Positions 18,315 through 27,887 of a stretch of 64,000 bases of DNA are shown piece after piece (within the stretch, counting starts at the first letter, position 1; the number at the start of each line of letters is the position of its first letter). The stretch covers positions 62,001-126,000 of the forward strand of contig JABGQA010000096.1 of assembly GCA_018644665.1 (NCBI GenBank), written 5' to 3'. Origin of the DNA: Candidatus Poribacteria bacterium. GTDB lineage: Bacteria > Poribacteria > WGA-4E > GCA-2687025. The notes beneath the pieces were generated by a model, which saw only the letters and a program-made list of their open reading frames with translations, did not search any database and had not been told where the DNA came from. The translations under genes and the position numbers were made by a program.

Positions 18315-19859
18315 ATGCACGCCATAGGGTTGACCTTCGCAACCGTCGCCATCCTACTCGCCGAGACCGCCGGCGCGCGGGACGCCTTGCCCGCTCTACG
18401 TGTCGACGGGCGTCGCTTCGTGGACGCTCACGGACGCCACATCATCCTGCACGGCATCAACATGGGGTTCAGCGGGCATCCCCGCGAGGGGACGTACTCG
18501 TGGAACCACCGGCCCGAGGACTTCGCGCGCATCGCTGGGTTGGGCTTCAACTGCGTGCGCATGCCGATCTTCTGGTCGGCCCTGGAGCCGGCGCCAGGGG
18601 AGTACGACGTGGGGTTCCTGGAGGCGCTGGACGACAAGCTGGATCTCGCTCTCGACGCCGGTCTCTACGTGATCCTCGACATGCACCAGGACCTGTGGGG
18701 TCAGGGGGTGCCTGGAGCGCGAGGGGCGCCGACGTGGGCCCTGCTCGGCAAGGATCTGCCGCACGTCAGCGAAGGGCCGGTGTGGTCGGCTGCGTACTTC
18801 CAAAGCCCGCGCGTGCAGCAGGCGTTCGACGACTTCTGGGCGAACGCGCCTGGTCCCGGCGGCGTCGGCATTCAGGATCGCTTCGCGATGGCATGGAAGC
18901 ACGTCGCGGCGCGGGACGCGGAGCATCCTGCGGTGATCGGTTACGACCTGCTGAACGAGCCGTTCCCGGGAAGCGGCATCGGGGAGGCGATGCAAGCCGT
19001 CACCGAGCGGATGCTTCCGCGGCTTCAGGCGGCGGGGGTGGATCTCGGAGACGTCCCGGAGAACCAGTTGGGCTTCGCCGCGTTCGACGCCGCTCGTTCA
19101 TCCATCGGCGCGTACCGCGAGTACCTGGCCGCGGGCGACGAGATTACCGCGCGGCTCGACCGCACGCTGCTCGGGCCGATGTACGCACGGGTCAGCGCGG
19201 CGATCCGTGAGGTGGACACCCGGCGACTGCTGTTCACGTCCCCCGGTTTCCCGGCGAATCTCGGGTTCCGTAGCGATCTGCCGCGGCTCGTCGCAGGCGG
19301 CGGTGGGGCGGAGTCTGGGCACGTCCTCGCGCCACACGCCTACGACGCCGACCTCGACCGCATACGGCTCATCGTCGGCAAGTTGCTGGATCAGTCCGAC
19401 GCCATGGACGTGCCGTTGCTGCTTGGCGAGTGGGGCAATCTCAGCAACTCGGACAGCATCTACGATGGCGACCCCGTTCCGTCGGCCCACGCCATCAACC
19501 GCCTGCTAGAGACTCGGCTCGCGAGCGATACGTACTGGTATCTGGAGGGGGTCATCGAGGAGGCGGCGTACTTCCCGGCCGTACAGCGCCCGTACCCGAT
19601 GGCCGTCGCGGGAACTCTCCAACGGTACGCGTTCGACCCGGTCACCGGCGAATTCGAGTGCGTCTGGCGCGAACATGCGAGCGTGGTCGCGCCGACACGG
19701 ATGTACGTGCCGCGCGTTCATTACCCGGGCGGGTACGACATCCACGTAGACCCGGCCGGCGCCGAGATAGAGACGCGCCGTCTTGACCGAGGCGACATCG
19801 TGGAGCTGCTCCCCGATGCTACGGCCGTAGAGCGTAGAGTTCACATCACGCGCCGGTGA
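18315..19859 (+). CDS. GH5 family glycosidase, endoglycoceramidase-like, secreted
   Basis: 514 residues from the ATG at 18315. This start begins a signal peptide (HAIGLTFATVAILLAETAGA) and has CCGGAG upstream; an earlier ATG at 18237 is less likely. The TIM barrel shows NCVRMPIFWSALEP, DMHQDLWGQG, then the acid/base E215 in LLNEPFPG and the nucleophile E372 in LLLGEWGN. DMHQDL is typical of the endoglycosylceramidase branch of GH5. Probable role is hydrolysis of a beta-linked glycan or glycolipid outside the cell. A C-terminal beta-sandwich of about 90 residues follows. It has its own TATGCT -10-like element at 18260-18265. Confidence 0.85.
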   Translation: MHAIGLTFATVAILLAETAGARDALPALRVDGRRFVDAHGRHIILHGINMGFSGHPREGTYSWNHRPEDFARIAGLGFNCVRMPIFWSALEPAPGEYDVGFLEALDDKLDLALDAGLYVILDMHQDLWGQGVPGARGAPTWALLGKDLPHVSEGPVWSAAYFQSPRVQQAFDDFWANAPGPGGVGIQDRFAMAWKHVAARDAEHPAVIGYDLLNEPFPGSGIGEAMQAVTERMLPRLQAAGVDLGDVPENQLGFAAFDAARSSIGAYREYLAAGDEITARLDRTLLGPMYARVSAAIREVDTRRLLFTSPGFPANLGFRSDLPRLVAGGGGAESGHVLAPHAYDADLDRIRLIVGKLLDQSDAMDVPLLLGEWGNLSNSDSIYDGDPVPSAHAINRLLETRLASDTYWYLEGVIEEAAYFPAVQRPYPMAVAGTLQRYAFDPVTGEFECVWREHASVVAPTRMYVPRVHYPGGYDIHVDPAGAEIETRRLDRGDIVELLPDATAVERRVHITRR

Positions 19860-19972
19860 TCGGGCACGTTGCCCACCACGCCGGCACGCTGGGCTCCGCA
19901 GGGCGTCACCGCTGCCGGGCCGGATCGATAGTGATCAGCCGCTCTGGAGACTGCGGGGCAGCAAGGCCAGCT

Positions 19973-20368
19973 TCACTCGTCGAGTCGCCGTGGCGCGCGT
20001 GATGCCTTGGGTTTCGGCAACCCCACGTCCGCCCGTGGCGTGCGGAAACGACCCGTCACCACGCGTCCCACGGCACGCGTGACCGCCAACGCGAGTGCGC
20101 CACAGGCGCCCGCACAGGCCAACCAGAATAGCAGCCCGATACTCACCCAGAACACGCCGGTGAGACCCCATATCCAGTCGCGTGGCCGCCACCCGGCAGC
20201 CCAGGCCAGACACGCCCCCGCCGTCGCGGGGGCTGCGACGAGAAGGACGTTGCGACGACTCAGGCGCTTCCCTCGGAATACGCGGACCGCGCGAATGCTG
20301 CGGCGCCTGAGGAGCGGCCTACGCGGAAAAGGGGAACGTACCGGCGAACCCTCGGGGGCTGGAGACAT
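19973..20368 (-). CDS. Possible small membrane protein
   Basis: 131 residues. Very basic N-terminus (PRRPLLRRRS), two hydrophobic helices near residues 40-58 and 68-96, and a basic C-terminus. It overlaps the end of the upstream oxygenase gene by 50 bases in another frame, and no strong ribosome-binding site is visible, so it could be a chance frame. The hydrophobic runs are the main support. No family recognised. Confidence 0.4.
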   Translation of the reverse strand: MSPAPEGSPVRSPFPRRPLLRRRSIRAVRVFRGKRLSRRNVLLVAAPATAGACLAWAAGWRPRDWIWGLTGVFWVSIGLLFWLACAGACGALALAVTRAVGRVVTGRFRTPRADVGLPKPKASRAPRRLDE

Positions 20369-21044
20369 GCCACGCCCTCTCGTGCATCGGCGTGAGTTGG
20401 TAGTGGCAGACGACGTTCGAGCGCTCCATGCTGTCGTCGTCCTTGGCGCCCTGGTGCGGGATGTGGCTCAGGAAGAGCACGGCATCGCCGGCCTTGGGAT
20501 GGATGACGACATGCTCGCGCGACTCGCACCACGCCTCGAACGTCGGCCGATCGTGGGGGCTCAGACCGTCAGGCTCGACGAGGTGACCGCCCTTGACGAA
20601 CTTCAGATGCCCCTGTCCCGGGTCGTTGTCCTGGAGGTAGAAGGTGGTGTTCACGCCCACGGGAGGCACGGTCAGCCGCGCGCCGTCGGCTTTACGCTTC
20701 TCGTCCCAGTAGCCGTAGAAGTCCATGTGCCACTCTTGCAGGTATGGCCCCGGGTTGATGTGCGCGCGCAGGCTGCGCAATTGGCACTGCGGGCCCATCA
20801 TCCCCTCCAGGTAGGGGCGCAAGCTCGCGTGGCCGACTAGGGGCGCATAGTGTTCCGGTTCGCGATCCAGCAGGCTGTCGAACCACATGTTGCCGACCGC
20901 GTTCAGGCCTTCCTCCCAGCCCTGCTCGCGCGCGTAGTCCACGCGCTGACGGACGCGCTCCGTCTCGGCGGACGTCATGGCGCCCTCGACGACGATGAAC
21001 CCCTCCGCCTCCAGTTCGTCCAACCGCTGCGCGACATCGCCCAT
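20319..21044 (-). CDS. Phytanoyl-CoA dioxygenase family oxygenase
   Basis: 241 residues. Fe(II)-binding H106xD108 in EWHMDFYG, a distal His at H194 or H197 in SHIPHQG, and an RSNVVCHYQL segment supplying the 2-oxoglutarate arginine. It is clearly different from the oxygenase at 9032, so the two probably act on different substrates. Single gene on the minus strand, divergent from the sulfatase gene with a 150-base shared control region. A TATGTT -10-like element lies at 21091-21096 on this strand. Confidence 0.87.
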   Translation of the reverse strand: MGDVAQRLDELEAEGFIVVEGAMTSAETERVRQRVDYAREQGWEEGLNAVGNMWFDSLLDREPEHYAPLVGHASLRPYLEGMMGPQCQLRSLRAHINPGPYLQEWHMDFYGYWDEKRKADGARLTVPPVGVNTTFYLQDNDPGQGHLKFVKGGHLVEPDGLSPHDRPTFEAWCESREHVVIHPKAGDAVLFLSHIPHQGAKDDDSMERSNVVCHYQLTPMHERAWHVSSPRGFAGTFPFSA

Positions 21045-21145
21045 GCGTGCTCCCTATCCCCATTGATAACCCCGACGCAGCGCCTTGCATAACATAGGCC
21101 CGAGCGCCACGCCAGCGCCCGTTCAGTCCACGTCGCGCCGGATGC

Positions 21146-21151
21146 TATACT
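21146..21151 (+). promoter_or_regulatory. -10-like TATACT before the sulfatase gene
   Basis: GCTATACTCGCG lies 44 bases before the sulfatase ATG at 21195. No clear -35 is seen 16-18 bases upstream. Confidence 0.4.
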
Positions 21152-21194
21152 CGCGCCCGAGCCGACCACACGCACACACGGAACCGTCCCACCT

Positions 21195-22721
21195 ATGAAC
21201 ACCCCGCCGGCGCACCGCCCCAACATCCTGATCGTCACGACCGACCAGCAGCGCACGGACAGCCTGAGTTGTTACGGCAGCGAGTTTACGCACACTCCGA
21301 ACATCGACCGGATGGCGTCCGAGGGCGTTCGGCTGGATCGCGCGTATTGCACGAACCCAGTGTGCACCCCGTCGCGGGTGTCGATTTTCACGGGCAAGCA
21401 GGTGTCGCGGCACGGCGCGTGGAATGTCGGCACGCACTACGCCGCCGACGAGCGGATGGTCTCGCACATCCTGCGGGACGCGGGGTACAGGACGCACTAC
21501 ATCGGCAAGGCGCACTTCCAGGCGTTCGGCGGCGCCGACTCACGGTCGCGCGAGCACTCGGCGAACTGGGCGGGCGGGTACGACGGGTGGACGGGCCCTT
21601 ACTACGGCTTCGACACGGTCGAACTGGCCCTCGGCCACGCGACATACGGCATCAGCGGCCACTACGGCGAGTGGGCGCGCGACCAGGCCGGGGCGGAAGC
21701 CGTCGAGGGGTGGAAGCGCGCGACGAATCTGTGCGAGGCGTCGTTCGGTGGGAACGCGTTCGATTGGGATATCCCCATCGAGTACCACAACTCCACGTGG
21801 ACGGCAGATCGCGCCATCGCGTTCCTGCGGGGTCACGCGAGTTCGCGGCCGTTCCTGCTGTCCGTCGGGTTCCAGGACCCGCACCATCCACACTGCGTGC
21901 CTGTCGAGCAGACGGATCGCGTGTCGCCCGACGACGTGCCTCTCCCGGACTTCGATCCGGGCGAACTCGACGACAAGCCGCCGCACTTCCTCGAAGCGCA
22001 CGAGGGTCGGCTGGAGTCGTCCGCGATGCGGGGCGAGTACCCGATGGCGGGGCAAGGGTCGGGCTGCGACTATCGTCTGGTGTCGGAACGCGACGCGCGC
22101 CTCGGCCGCGCGTATTACCACTCCATGGTGAAGCTGATCGACGCTCAGTTGGGCCGGATACTGGACGCGCTGGACGATCTGAATCTCGCGAATGACACGC
22201 TCATCGTGTTCACGTCGGACCACGGCGAGCTTCTCGGCGACCACGGTCTGTGGATGAAGGGGCCGTTCCACTACGAACAGTTGGTGCGTGTGCCGGCGGT
22301 CTGCCGGTGGCCGGCCGAGATCGCGGGCGGCAACGCCGTCGAGGGCCTGTTCAGTCTCGCGGACATCACGCCGACGTGCCTCAGCGCCGCGGGCGTCGAT
22401 ATTCCGGCGGACATGGACGGCGTGGACGCGCTCCCGCTGCTCACAGGGCAGGCGGCCACGGTACGAGACGCCGCGCTCGTCGAGACGGTGGACAACCCGG
22501 ACACTCTCCGCCTCAAGACGGTTGTGACGGCAGATCGCAAGCTCACGTGGTACGCCGGCCAACCGTATGGCGAGTTGTATGATCTCGAACGCGACCCCCG
22601 GGAGAAGACGAACCGATGGGACGATGCGGACTACTCCGCCGATCGCTCTGAGCTGCTCGGCCGATTGCTCGACATGGGCGAGGCCATCGAGCCGCGTCTG
22701 CGGCGGCATAGCTACGCGTAG
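21195..22721 (+). CDS. Type I sulfatase
   Basis: 508 residues. Alkaline-phosphatase-superfamily sulfatase with the CTPSR signature at 57-61. Cys57 is the residue converted to formylglycine in this family. D17 begins the first metal site (TTDQQRTD). TSDHGELLGDHGLW is the second metal region. The protein lacks a signal peptide, unlike many polysaccharide sulfatases, so it may work in the cytoplasm or leave by another route. No formylglycine-generating enzyme is in the window. Substrate unknown; sulfated algal or sponge glycans fit the neighbourhood. Confidence 0.9.
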   Translation: MNTPPAHRPNILIVTTDQQRTDSLSCYGSEFTHTPNIDRMASEGVRLDRAYCTNPVCTPSRVSIFTGKQVSRHGAWNVGTHYAADERMVSHILRDAGYRTHYIGKAHFQAFGGADSRSREHSANWAGGYDGWTGPYYGFDTVELALGHATYGISGHYGEWARDQAGAEAVEGWKRATNLCEASFGGNAFDWDIPIEYHNSTWTADRAIAFLRGHASSRPFLLSVGFQDPHHPHCVPVEQTDRVSPDDVPLPDFDPGELDDKPPHFLEAHEGRLESSAMRGEYPMAGQGSGCDYRLVSERDARLGRAYYHSMVKLIDAQLGRILDALDDLNLANDTLIVFTSDHGELLGDHGLWMKGPFHYEQLVRVPAVCRWPAEIAGGNAVEGLFSLADITPTCLSAAGVDIPADMDGVDALPLLTGQAATVRDAALVETVDNPDTLRLKTVVTADRKLTWYAGQPYGELYDLERDPREKTNRWDDADYSADRSELLGRLLDMGEAIEPRLRRHSYA

Positions 22722-22860
22722 GCCGACCCGGGTCGCACGCCGTCTTCGCTTGACGCCCATCGCCACACCGCGGCTGTAACATTGTCCGTGTCCCTTCAGG
22801 CGGGACGGGCCGAGGTATCGGCGGCGCACGGCCCCGCGCAAACGGTGAGAAGGCGAGACG

Positions 22861-24264
22861 ATGGTGGACACGCAGACAGCGCCGACTAGGTCCGAGAGCC
22901 GAGGGTGGCGACCCCGCGACTTCGACCCGGCCACGCTCCGGGGAAAGGACCTCGGCGGGGTCGATCTGCGCAAGCAGAACCTGTCCGGCGCCGTGCTGTC
23001 CGACACGAACTTCGGCGGCGCCGACCTGCACGGGTGCAACTTGGTGAGCGCGAACCTCGCCCTCGCCAACCTGTCCGGCGTGACCCTGGACCATGCTTTT
23101 CTCACGGATGGCTACCTGCACGGCGCCAACCTGCGGTACGCCAAACTACGGGGGACCCTCCTGACGCGAGCCGTCCTCCGCGGATGCATCATGCAGGGCG
23201 CGGACTTCCACGGCGCCGAACTCACAGATGCGAGTGTCGAGTGGGTCGATATGGAGGGCGCCTACCTGACCGCGACGGACTTGAGGCGCGCGCACATGAT
23301 GGGCGCCAAGCTGCGCGAGGCGCAGATGCACGCCACGGACATGCGGGGCGCCCGCATGGACGGGGTTAACCTGCAGAAAGCCATGATGTGGGAGGCGTTC
23401 CTCGGGAAGGCGCGGCTGCATGACGCCGATCTCAGCGAGGCGTACCTCCAAGCGGCGGACCTTCGCGGAGCCGACCTGCGCGGCGCGGACATGACCGGAG
23501 TCGACTTCTACCGCGCGCGATTCGAGGGGGCGTTGTATGACGCAGCGACGAAGACGCCCGAGGAACTCGACCTACGCGTCGCCGGCGCGCGTCTCATCGG
23601 GCCGGGCGAGGACCTGCATGGCCTGGACCTGCGCGGAGTGGATCTGCGGCGCGCGGACCTGCACGAGACCAACCTCGAAGGCGCGGACCTGCGCAACGCG
23701 GACCTGAGGGACACGGACCTGCGCGGCGCCAAGCTCAAGGGCATCAAGGTGCGCGGCATCCTCTACGACGACGCTACGCGGTTCCCAGGCGTCGTGCGCC
23801 CGGAGAAGGTGCCCGGATACCGGATCACCCCGCACACATCCCTTCCCAGCGCGAACCTGAAGTGGGCCGACCTGCGGGACGCGCACCTGCAAGAGGCCGA
23901 CCTGACCCAGGCGGACCTAAGCGGGGCGTACATGGACGCCGCGTACCTCGACAACGTAGACCTGTCGGGGGCCGTGCTATACAACGCGAGCTTGCGCGGC
24001 GCGACGCTGGACGGCGCCAACATGCAGTCGGCCTTCCTTCACGGGACGATGATGCGCGGCGCGAGCATGCGGCACGCCAACCTGCACGGCGCGTACGTTC
24101 TGTGGGTGGATCTAACCGAGGCCGATTTGCGCGACGCGGACCTGACCGGCACGGTCCTGACCGAGGCCAGGCTACACCGCGCCATCTACAACCCCGGGAC
24201 GAAGTTCCCGCCCGGCTTCAAGCCCGCGGACGCCGGCATGCGACCCTATGTCGAGGGCGAATAG
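22861..24264 (+). CDS. Pentapeptide-repeat protein
   Basis: 467 residues made almost wholly of A(D/N)LxX pentapeptides (for example ADLRG ADLRG ADMTG, ADLTQ ADLSG AYMDA). Two breaks occur, near residues 220-245 (LYDAATKTPEELDLR) and 300-325 (LYDDATRFPGVVRPEKVPGYR), so the fold is probably three stacked right-handed quadrilateral helices. Such proteins mimic DNA or form stable scaffolds. No enzymatic domain. A gyrase-protection role like Qnr or MfpA cannot be claimed. The DNA repeats are imperfect, as expected for a coding repeat. Confidence 0.9.
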   Translation: MVDTQTAPTRSESRGWRPRDFDPATLRGKDLGGVDLRKQNLSGAVLSDTNFGGADLHGCNLVSANLALANLSGVTLDHAFLTDGYLHGANLRYAKLRGTLLTRAVLRGCIMQGADFHGAELTDASVEWVDMEGAYLTATDLRRAHMMGAKLREAQMHATDMRGARMDGVNLQKAMMWEAFLGKARLHDADLSEAYLQAADLRGADLRGADMTGVDFYRARFEGALYDAATKTPEELDLRVAGARLIGPGEDLHGLDLRGVDLRRADLHETNLEGADLRNADLRDTDLRGAKLKGIKVRGILYDDATRFPGVVRPEKVPGYRITPHTSLPSANLKWADLRDAHLQEADLTQADLSGAYMDAAYLDNVDLSGAVLYNASLRGATLDGANMQSAFLHGTMMRGASMRHANLHGAYVLWVDLTEADLRDADLTGTVLTEARLHRAIYNPGTKFPPGFKPADAGMRPYVEGE

Positions 24265-24279
24265 GCTTCGGGGCGACGG

Positions 24280-25308
24280 TCACGCCTGCGGGTCGAGGAG
24301 TGTCTTCAGGCCGCTACGCGCGGCGAAGACGTCGAACGCCTGGCGCCAGTCGTCTAGCGCGAACCTGTCCGAGATGAGCGCCGCGGTGTCCACCTTCCCA
24401 TCGCGCATTAGGGACAGAGCCTTGCGCCACGCGCTCGGGACGGTGGCGTTGCTGCCGCTGACGGCGAGCTCCTTGTAGCACACCTGCTCCAAGTCCCAGG
24501 CGATGGGCTTCCCGAATAGCCCCACTTGGGCGTAGCGACCGCTTCGCCGTACGAGGTCCAGGCACGTCGCGGCCGAGGGCGCGGACCCCGAGCACTCGAA
24601 CACGATGTCGGCGCCATACCCACCGGTCATGTCGCGGACAACCGGCGCTGGGTCGATCTCGTCCACGTTCAGCGTGTGATCGGCGCCGAGACTTCTCGCG
24701 ACCGCCAGTCGGCGTTCGTCAGCGGACGTGCCGAGCACGACCGTCGTCGCGCCGGCGGCGTTCACGACCTGCGACGTCAGGAGCCCGATCGCGCCGGGAC
24801 CGGATATCACCGCGACATCGCTCGGCTCGAGCTTCGTCATCTCAACGGCGTGGACGCAGCACGCCAGCGGCTCCGTGAGCGCTCCCGCCTCCAGGGTCAG
24901 ACCGTCAGGGAGCGCGTGGACGTTCTGCTCGGGTACGAGGACGTAGCGCGCGAAAGCGCCATTCACACCGCTGCCGATGGACTTCCGCTCCGCGCACAGG
25001 TTGGGACGCCCGTCACGGCAGTGGTCGCACGAGCCGCAAACGTGGAAGTACGTCTCCGAGGTCACCCGGTCGCCAGGGGCGCAACGCGTGACGCCCTCGC
25101 CGATGTCCGCGACGATGCCGGCGAGCTCGTGTCCCATGATGACGGGCGGCACGGTGGGGAATTCGTCGTCGTGTATGTGGATGTCCGTGCCGCATACGCC
25201 GCACGCCGCCACCTCGATGACGACGTGCCCCGGCATCGCGGAGGGCTCGGCGGCGTCCATCAGTCCTACGTTGCCGTGTCCGCGCGCCAGCTTGGCCAGG
25301 CCCTTCAT
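24280..25308 (-). CDS. Zinc-dependent alcohol/polyol dehydrogenase (MDR family)
   Basis: 342 residues. Catalytic zinc ligands are C39 in GVCGTD and H60/E61 in GHE. Four structural-zinc cysteines lie at 91, 94, 97 and 105. An NAD-binding GPGAIGL follows. It resembles sorbitol/threonine dehydrogenases. The substrate is likely a sugar alcohol or related secondary alcohol. Its ATG overlaps the stop of the beta-helix gene as ATGA, with GAGGAAA upstream, so translation is probably coupled. Last gene of a five-gene minus-strand operon. Confidence 0.9.
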   Translation of the reverse strand: MKGLAKLARGHGNVGLMDAAEPSAMPGHVVIEVAACGVCGTDIHIHDDEFPTVPPVIMGHELAGIVADIGEGVTRCAPGDRVTSETYFHVCGSCDHCRDGRPNLCAERKSIGSGVNGAFARYVLVPEQNVHALPDGLTLEAGALTEPLACCVHAVEMTKLEPSDVAVISGPGAIGLLTSQVVNAAGATTVVLGTSADERRLAVARSLGADHTLNVDEIDPAPVVRDMTGGYGADIVFECSGSAPSAATCLDLVRRSGRYAQVGLFGKPIAWDLEQVCYKELAVSGSNATVPSAWRKALSLMRDGKVDTAALISDRFALDDWRQAFDVFAARSGLKTLLDPQA

Positions 25309-26489
25309 TTACTTTCCTCGGTGCTTCGGCCCATGTGGGTCTGCCGACGCTCGTGTGCGCCGATGTCCACGCGATCGCCCCGAGGGACGCCGTCGATGTC
25401 GTCCGGCGCCTCGTCGATGCGACTCCCCGCGTCGAGGGCGTCGGCCGCATCGTCGGTGAGACGGAGATCACCGGCTTCGGCGTCGACGAAGTAGTCGGTC
25501 AGATCGCCGATGATGTTCTCCTCGGCCACGACATCGCCTTCGGTTTCTACGCGCCCGTGCACGAGGTTGTTCAGCATCCGCAGACCGTGAACACGCTGGA
25601 AGGCGTGGATGCCCCGCGACGTTGGGATCGCGCAGTAGATGCTGTTGTGCGCAACGAGGACGTTTTCGAGCCACACCAGTTCGATGCCCTTGTCCGCGCC
25701 CACGACGATCACGTTATTGCGGATGATCCCGTCGTAGTTGTGCAGGGCCCCGTCTTCGTAGTTCGTCGGCTCCGACGGATTCCCGAACGCGATGCTCCGA
25801 TCACATCCGACGAACCGATTCCGCTCGACGATGACGCGCCGGCTCTGGTTCCAGATGAAGATCGCCCCGCGGCCGCCGCCGTTGGCGCCGCGGATGTTCC
25901 TGAAGTCGTTGTCCGCGAACGTCCACCCGTCCAGGTACATCATGTCGATGGACGACACGTAGTCGCCGTCGAACAGCCAGTCGGCGCCGGGCGTGCCCGT
26001 GTTCTCGAAGTGACAGTTGCGCACGGAGCCACCCCGCATGTGGTTGCGGTCCTGCGTCGCCGTGCCCTTGACGGCGCGCGTGCCGATGTCGAGGAACCGG
26101 CAGTGGTCGATGTGGATTTCCGAGGGGTTCGGTAGGCCATCGACGCCCTCGACCTTCACTCCGTACAGGCGCGCCTCGGCGATGGTCAGATGCGAGATCG
26201 TCACATGGTCGGAGCCGCGTATCACGATCACGTCCTTCGGGTCGCCGCCGTCCCAGCCACCACCGTTGAGAATGACCTTCGTGGCATCAGCCGAAGCGCT
26301 CGTCAGCGTGACGTGGCTCTTGCCCTCGATCCACAGGGAGGCCGGCAGGTCGTACGCGCCGTCGCTGATGAGGATCGTCTGCCCATCGGCCACTGAGCGC
26401 ACGGCCGCGACGAGTTCCTCCGCCGTGCCCACAACCACGGTTCCGTTGTCAGCCGTCGCCGCGAGTAGGACGGCGAGTCCCAGGATCAT
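25305..26489 (-). CDS. Secreted right-handed beta-helix protein
   Basis: 394 residues from the ATG at 26489, 10 bases after the preceding stop, with GAGGG upstream. A short signal (ILGLAVLLAATA) is followed by parallel beta-helix rungs such as HVTISHLTIAEARLYGVKVE, EIHIDHCRFLDIG, VIVERNRFVGCD and VLVAHNSIYCAIP. It ends with VDIGAHERRQ, a common ending of such proteins (usually DIGAYE). Candidate polysaccharide lyase or binding protein; no catalytic residues can be assigned. The next gene, an alcohol dehydrogenase, overlaps by four bases. Confidence 0.8.
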   Translation of the reverse strand: MILGLAVLLAATADNGTVVVGTAEELVAAVRSVADGQTILISDGAYDLPASLWIEGKSHVTLTSASADATKVILNGGGWDGGDPKDVIVIRGSDHVTISHLTIAEARLYGVKVEGVDGLPNPSEIHIDHCRFLDIGTRAVKGTATQDRNHMRGGSVRNCHFENTGTPGADWLFDGDYVSSIDMMYLDGWTFADNDFRNIRGANGGGRGAIFIWNQSRRVIVERNRFVGCDRSIAFGNPSEPTNYEDGALHNYDGIIRNNVIVVGADKGIELVWLENVLVAHNSIYCAIPTSRGIHAFQRVHGLRMLNNLVHGRVETEGDVVAEENIIGDLTDYFVDAEAGDLRLTDDAADALDAGSRIDEAPDDIDGVPRGDRVDIGAHERRQTHMGRSTEESK

Positions 26490-26499
26490 CGCTAGGCCC

Positions 26500-27822
26500 T
26501 CACTCAGGTTTGGAGCCCACCGCGCAGTGGTGCGGCCAGGCGACTGACAACAGCCCGGCGTTCCGCGCTTCGTCCACGGCATCGGCAAACACGGCCGCGT
26601 CGTCGCGGTCGAGTACGGACGCCATGCCCTCCAGGACACGGCGTAGCAGCACGCCGCGGCCGTCGCCGGCCTGCATCGGAAGGAACTGCGGCGCCATCAG
26701 CGTTCCGCGTAGGCCGGCGTCACGGAATCGGCGATACAGACTCGAGTCCGCGCAGCCGCGCTTGGCGACGCCCCCGCCTGGAGCTTCTACGCGGGCCTTT
26801 ACCTCGAGCGGCAACCCCGCGTTCACCACCCACGGGATGTCGACCGATCGCACGATCACGACCACCTTTCCGCCGGGGCGCGTCACGCGGATCATTTCCC
26901 CGAGCATGAGATCGGCGTCGCCTTCCTCCATCACGGTTGACGAGAAGGTGACGTCGAAGCGCGCGTCCGGGAACGGCAGCGATTCGGCGTTCCCCTGACG
27001 CAGATCTATGGCGTCGCCCAACCCTTCGAGGTCGGCCTGGCGTCGCGCCTCTCCCAAGAGATAGTCGTTGATGTCGACGCCGACAACTCTTCGGACGCGC
27101 TCAGAGGCCACCATCCACCGGAGGAGCGAGCCGGGGCCGCAGCCGACCTCGAGCAAGTCGTCGGTCGGCGCGAGGCCCGCGGCGTCGAGCATCGAGCCGA
27201 CGAGACGCGTGTACCCGGTGGTCCGCGCGCGGTCCTCCAGCAACGGGACGAAGCCCAGTTCCTGGCCGCCCAGCGTGATCGTCGTGTAGCGCTCCCTCAG
27301 GCGGGGTATGAGCGGCGCCCACTGCGACGGCGCCAGCATCAACGGGATAAGGACGAGCGGGGGACCGTGGCCTTCGATGCTGTAGGTGATGCCCGCAACC
27401 TCGCCTTCGCTAGCGTCCACGCTGAGCGGGGGCGTGCCCCCGGCCGTGGCGTGTACGTGGTCGAGGATGCCCGCGCACATTACGTCCGTGTGGTCGCGGG
27501 CGGGGTCGGCCCACGGGAGGCCTACGTAGCCTTCAATCTCTCGCCCGACGGCGCCCGGCATCGCCGGTGACGCGGCGAGTCTCGCTACGCCGTCGCCCTC
27601 ACCACCGATCACGAGCAGCTTCGAGGCGATGGGTCGCAGCAGGTCGACATCCAGGCCACCGGGGCTGACGAGCGTGAGCGACGCGATCACCTCGGGGTGG
27701 GAGGCTACAAGCCCCGCCCAGTCCCATGAGGTGCTGGCGACGACGTGCGCCCGTTCGATGCCCAGCGACCGAAACAACTCGACGAGGCGTCGCTCGACAG
27801 GCTGATCTTGCGTGTCCGGCAT
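26500..27822 (-). CDS. Alpha/beta-hydrolase-like and methyltransferase fusion
   Basis: 440 residues from the ATG at 27822. Residues 1-130 look like the middle and end of an alpha/beta hydrolase, with a nucleophile elbow that reads VASTSWDWA instead of GxSxG. Residues 138-200 look like the first part of another hydrolase (SIEGHGPPLVLIPL, then RLRERYTTITLGGQELG). Residues 210-440 are a class I methyltransferase with LLEVGCGPGSLLRW (EVGCGPG 225-231), NAESLPF and VTRPGGKVV. The methyltransferase part looks functional. The hydrolase parts look non-catalytic and may bind substrate. Third of a five-gene minus-strand operon, 65 bases after the subtilase. The open frame extends beyond 27822 but those residues are shadow sequence of the subtilase. 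Confidence 0.75.
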   Translation of the reverse strand: MPDTQDQPVERRLVELFRSLGIERAHVVASTSWDWAGLVASHPEVIASLTLVSPGGLDVDLLRPIASKLLVIGGEGDGVARLAASPAMPGAVGREIEGYVGLPWADPARDHTDVMCAGILDHVHATAGGTPPLSVDASEGEVAGITYSIEGHGPPLVLIPLMLAPSQWAPLIPRLRERYTTITLGGQELGFVPLLEDRARTTGYTRLVGSMLDAAGLAPTDDLLEVGCGPGSLLRWMVASERVRRVVGVDINDYLLGEARRQADLEGLGDAIDLRQGNAESLPFPDARFDVTFSSTVMEEGDADLMLGEMIRVTRPGGKVVVIVRSVDIPWVVNAGLPLEVKARVEAPGGGVAKRGCADSSLYRRFRDAGLRGTLMAPQFLPMQAGDGRGVLLRRVLEGMASVLDRDDAAVFADAVDEARNAGLLSVAWPHHCAVGSKPE

Positions 27823-27887
27823 GGCGGATGGTGTCCCGTTTCCATGTGATGTGATGTGAAGACTGCGCCCGACGCCGCTCGCGCCGC

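Noticed and set aside
21540-23105. 521-residue open frame on the minus strand
   Set aside because: Runs across the sulfatase gene and into the pentapeptide gene on the opposite strand. Shadow composition.
22861-24264. CRISPR or tandem DNA repeat
   Set aside because: Regular pattern is the imperfect coding repeat of a pentapeptide protein, without identical repeats or spacers.
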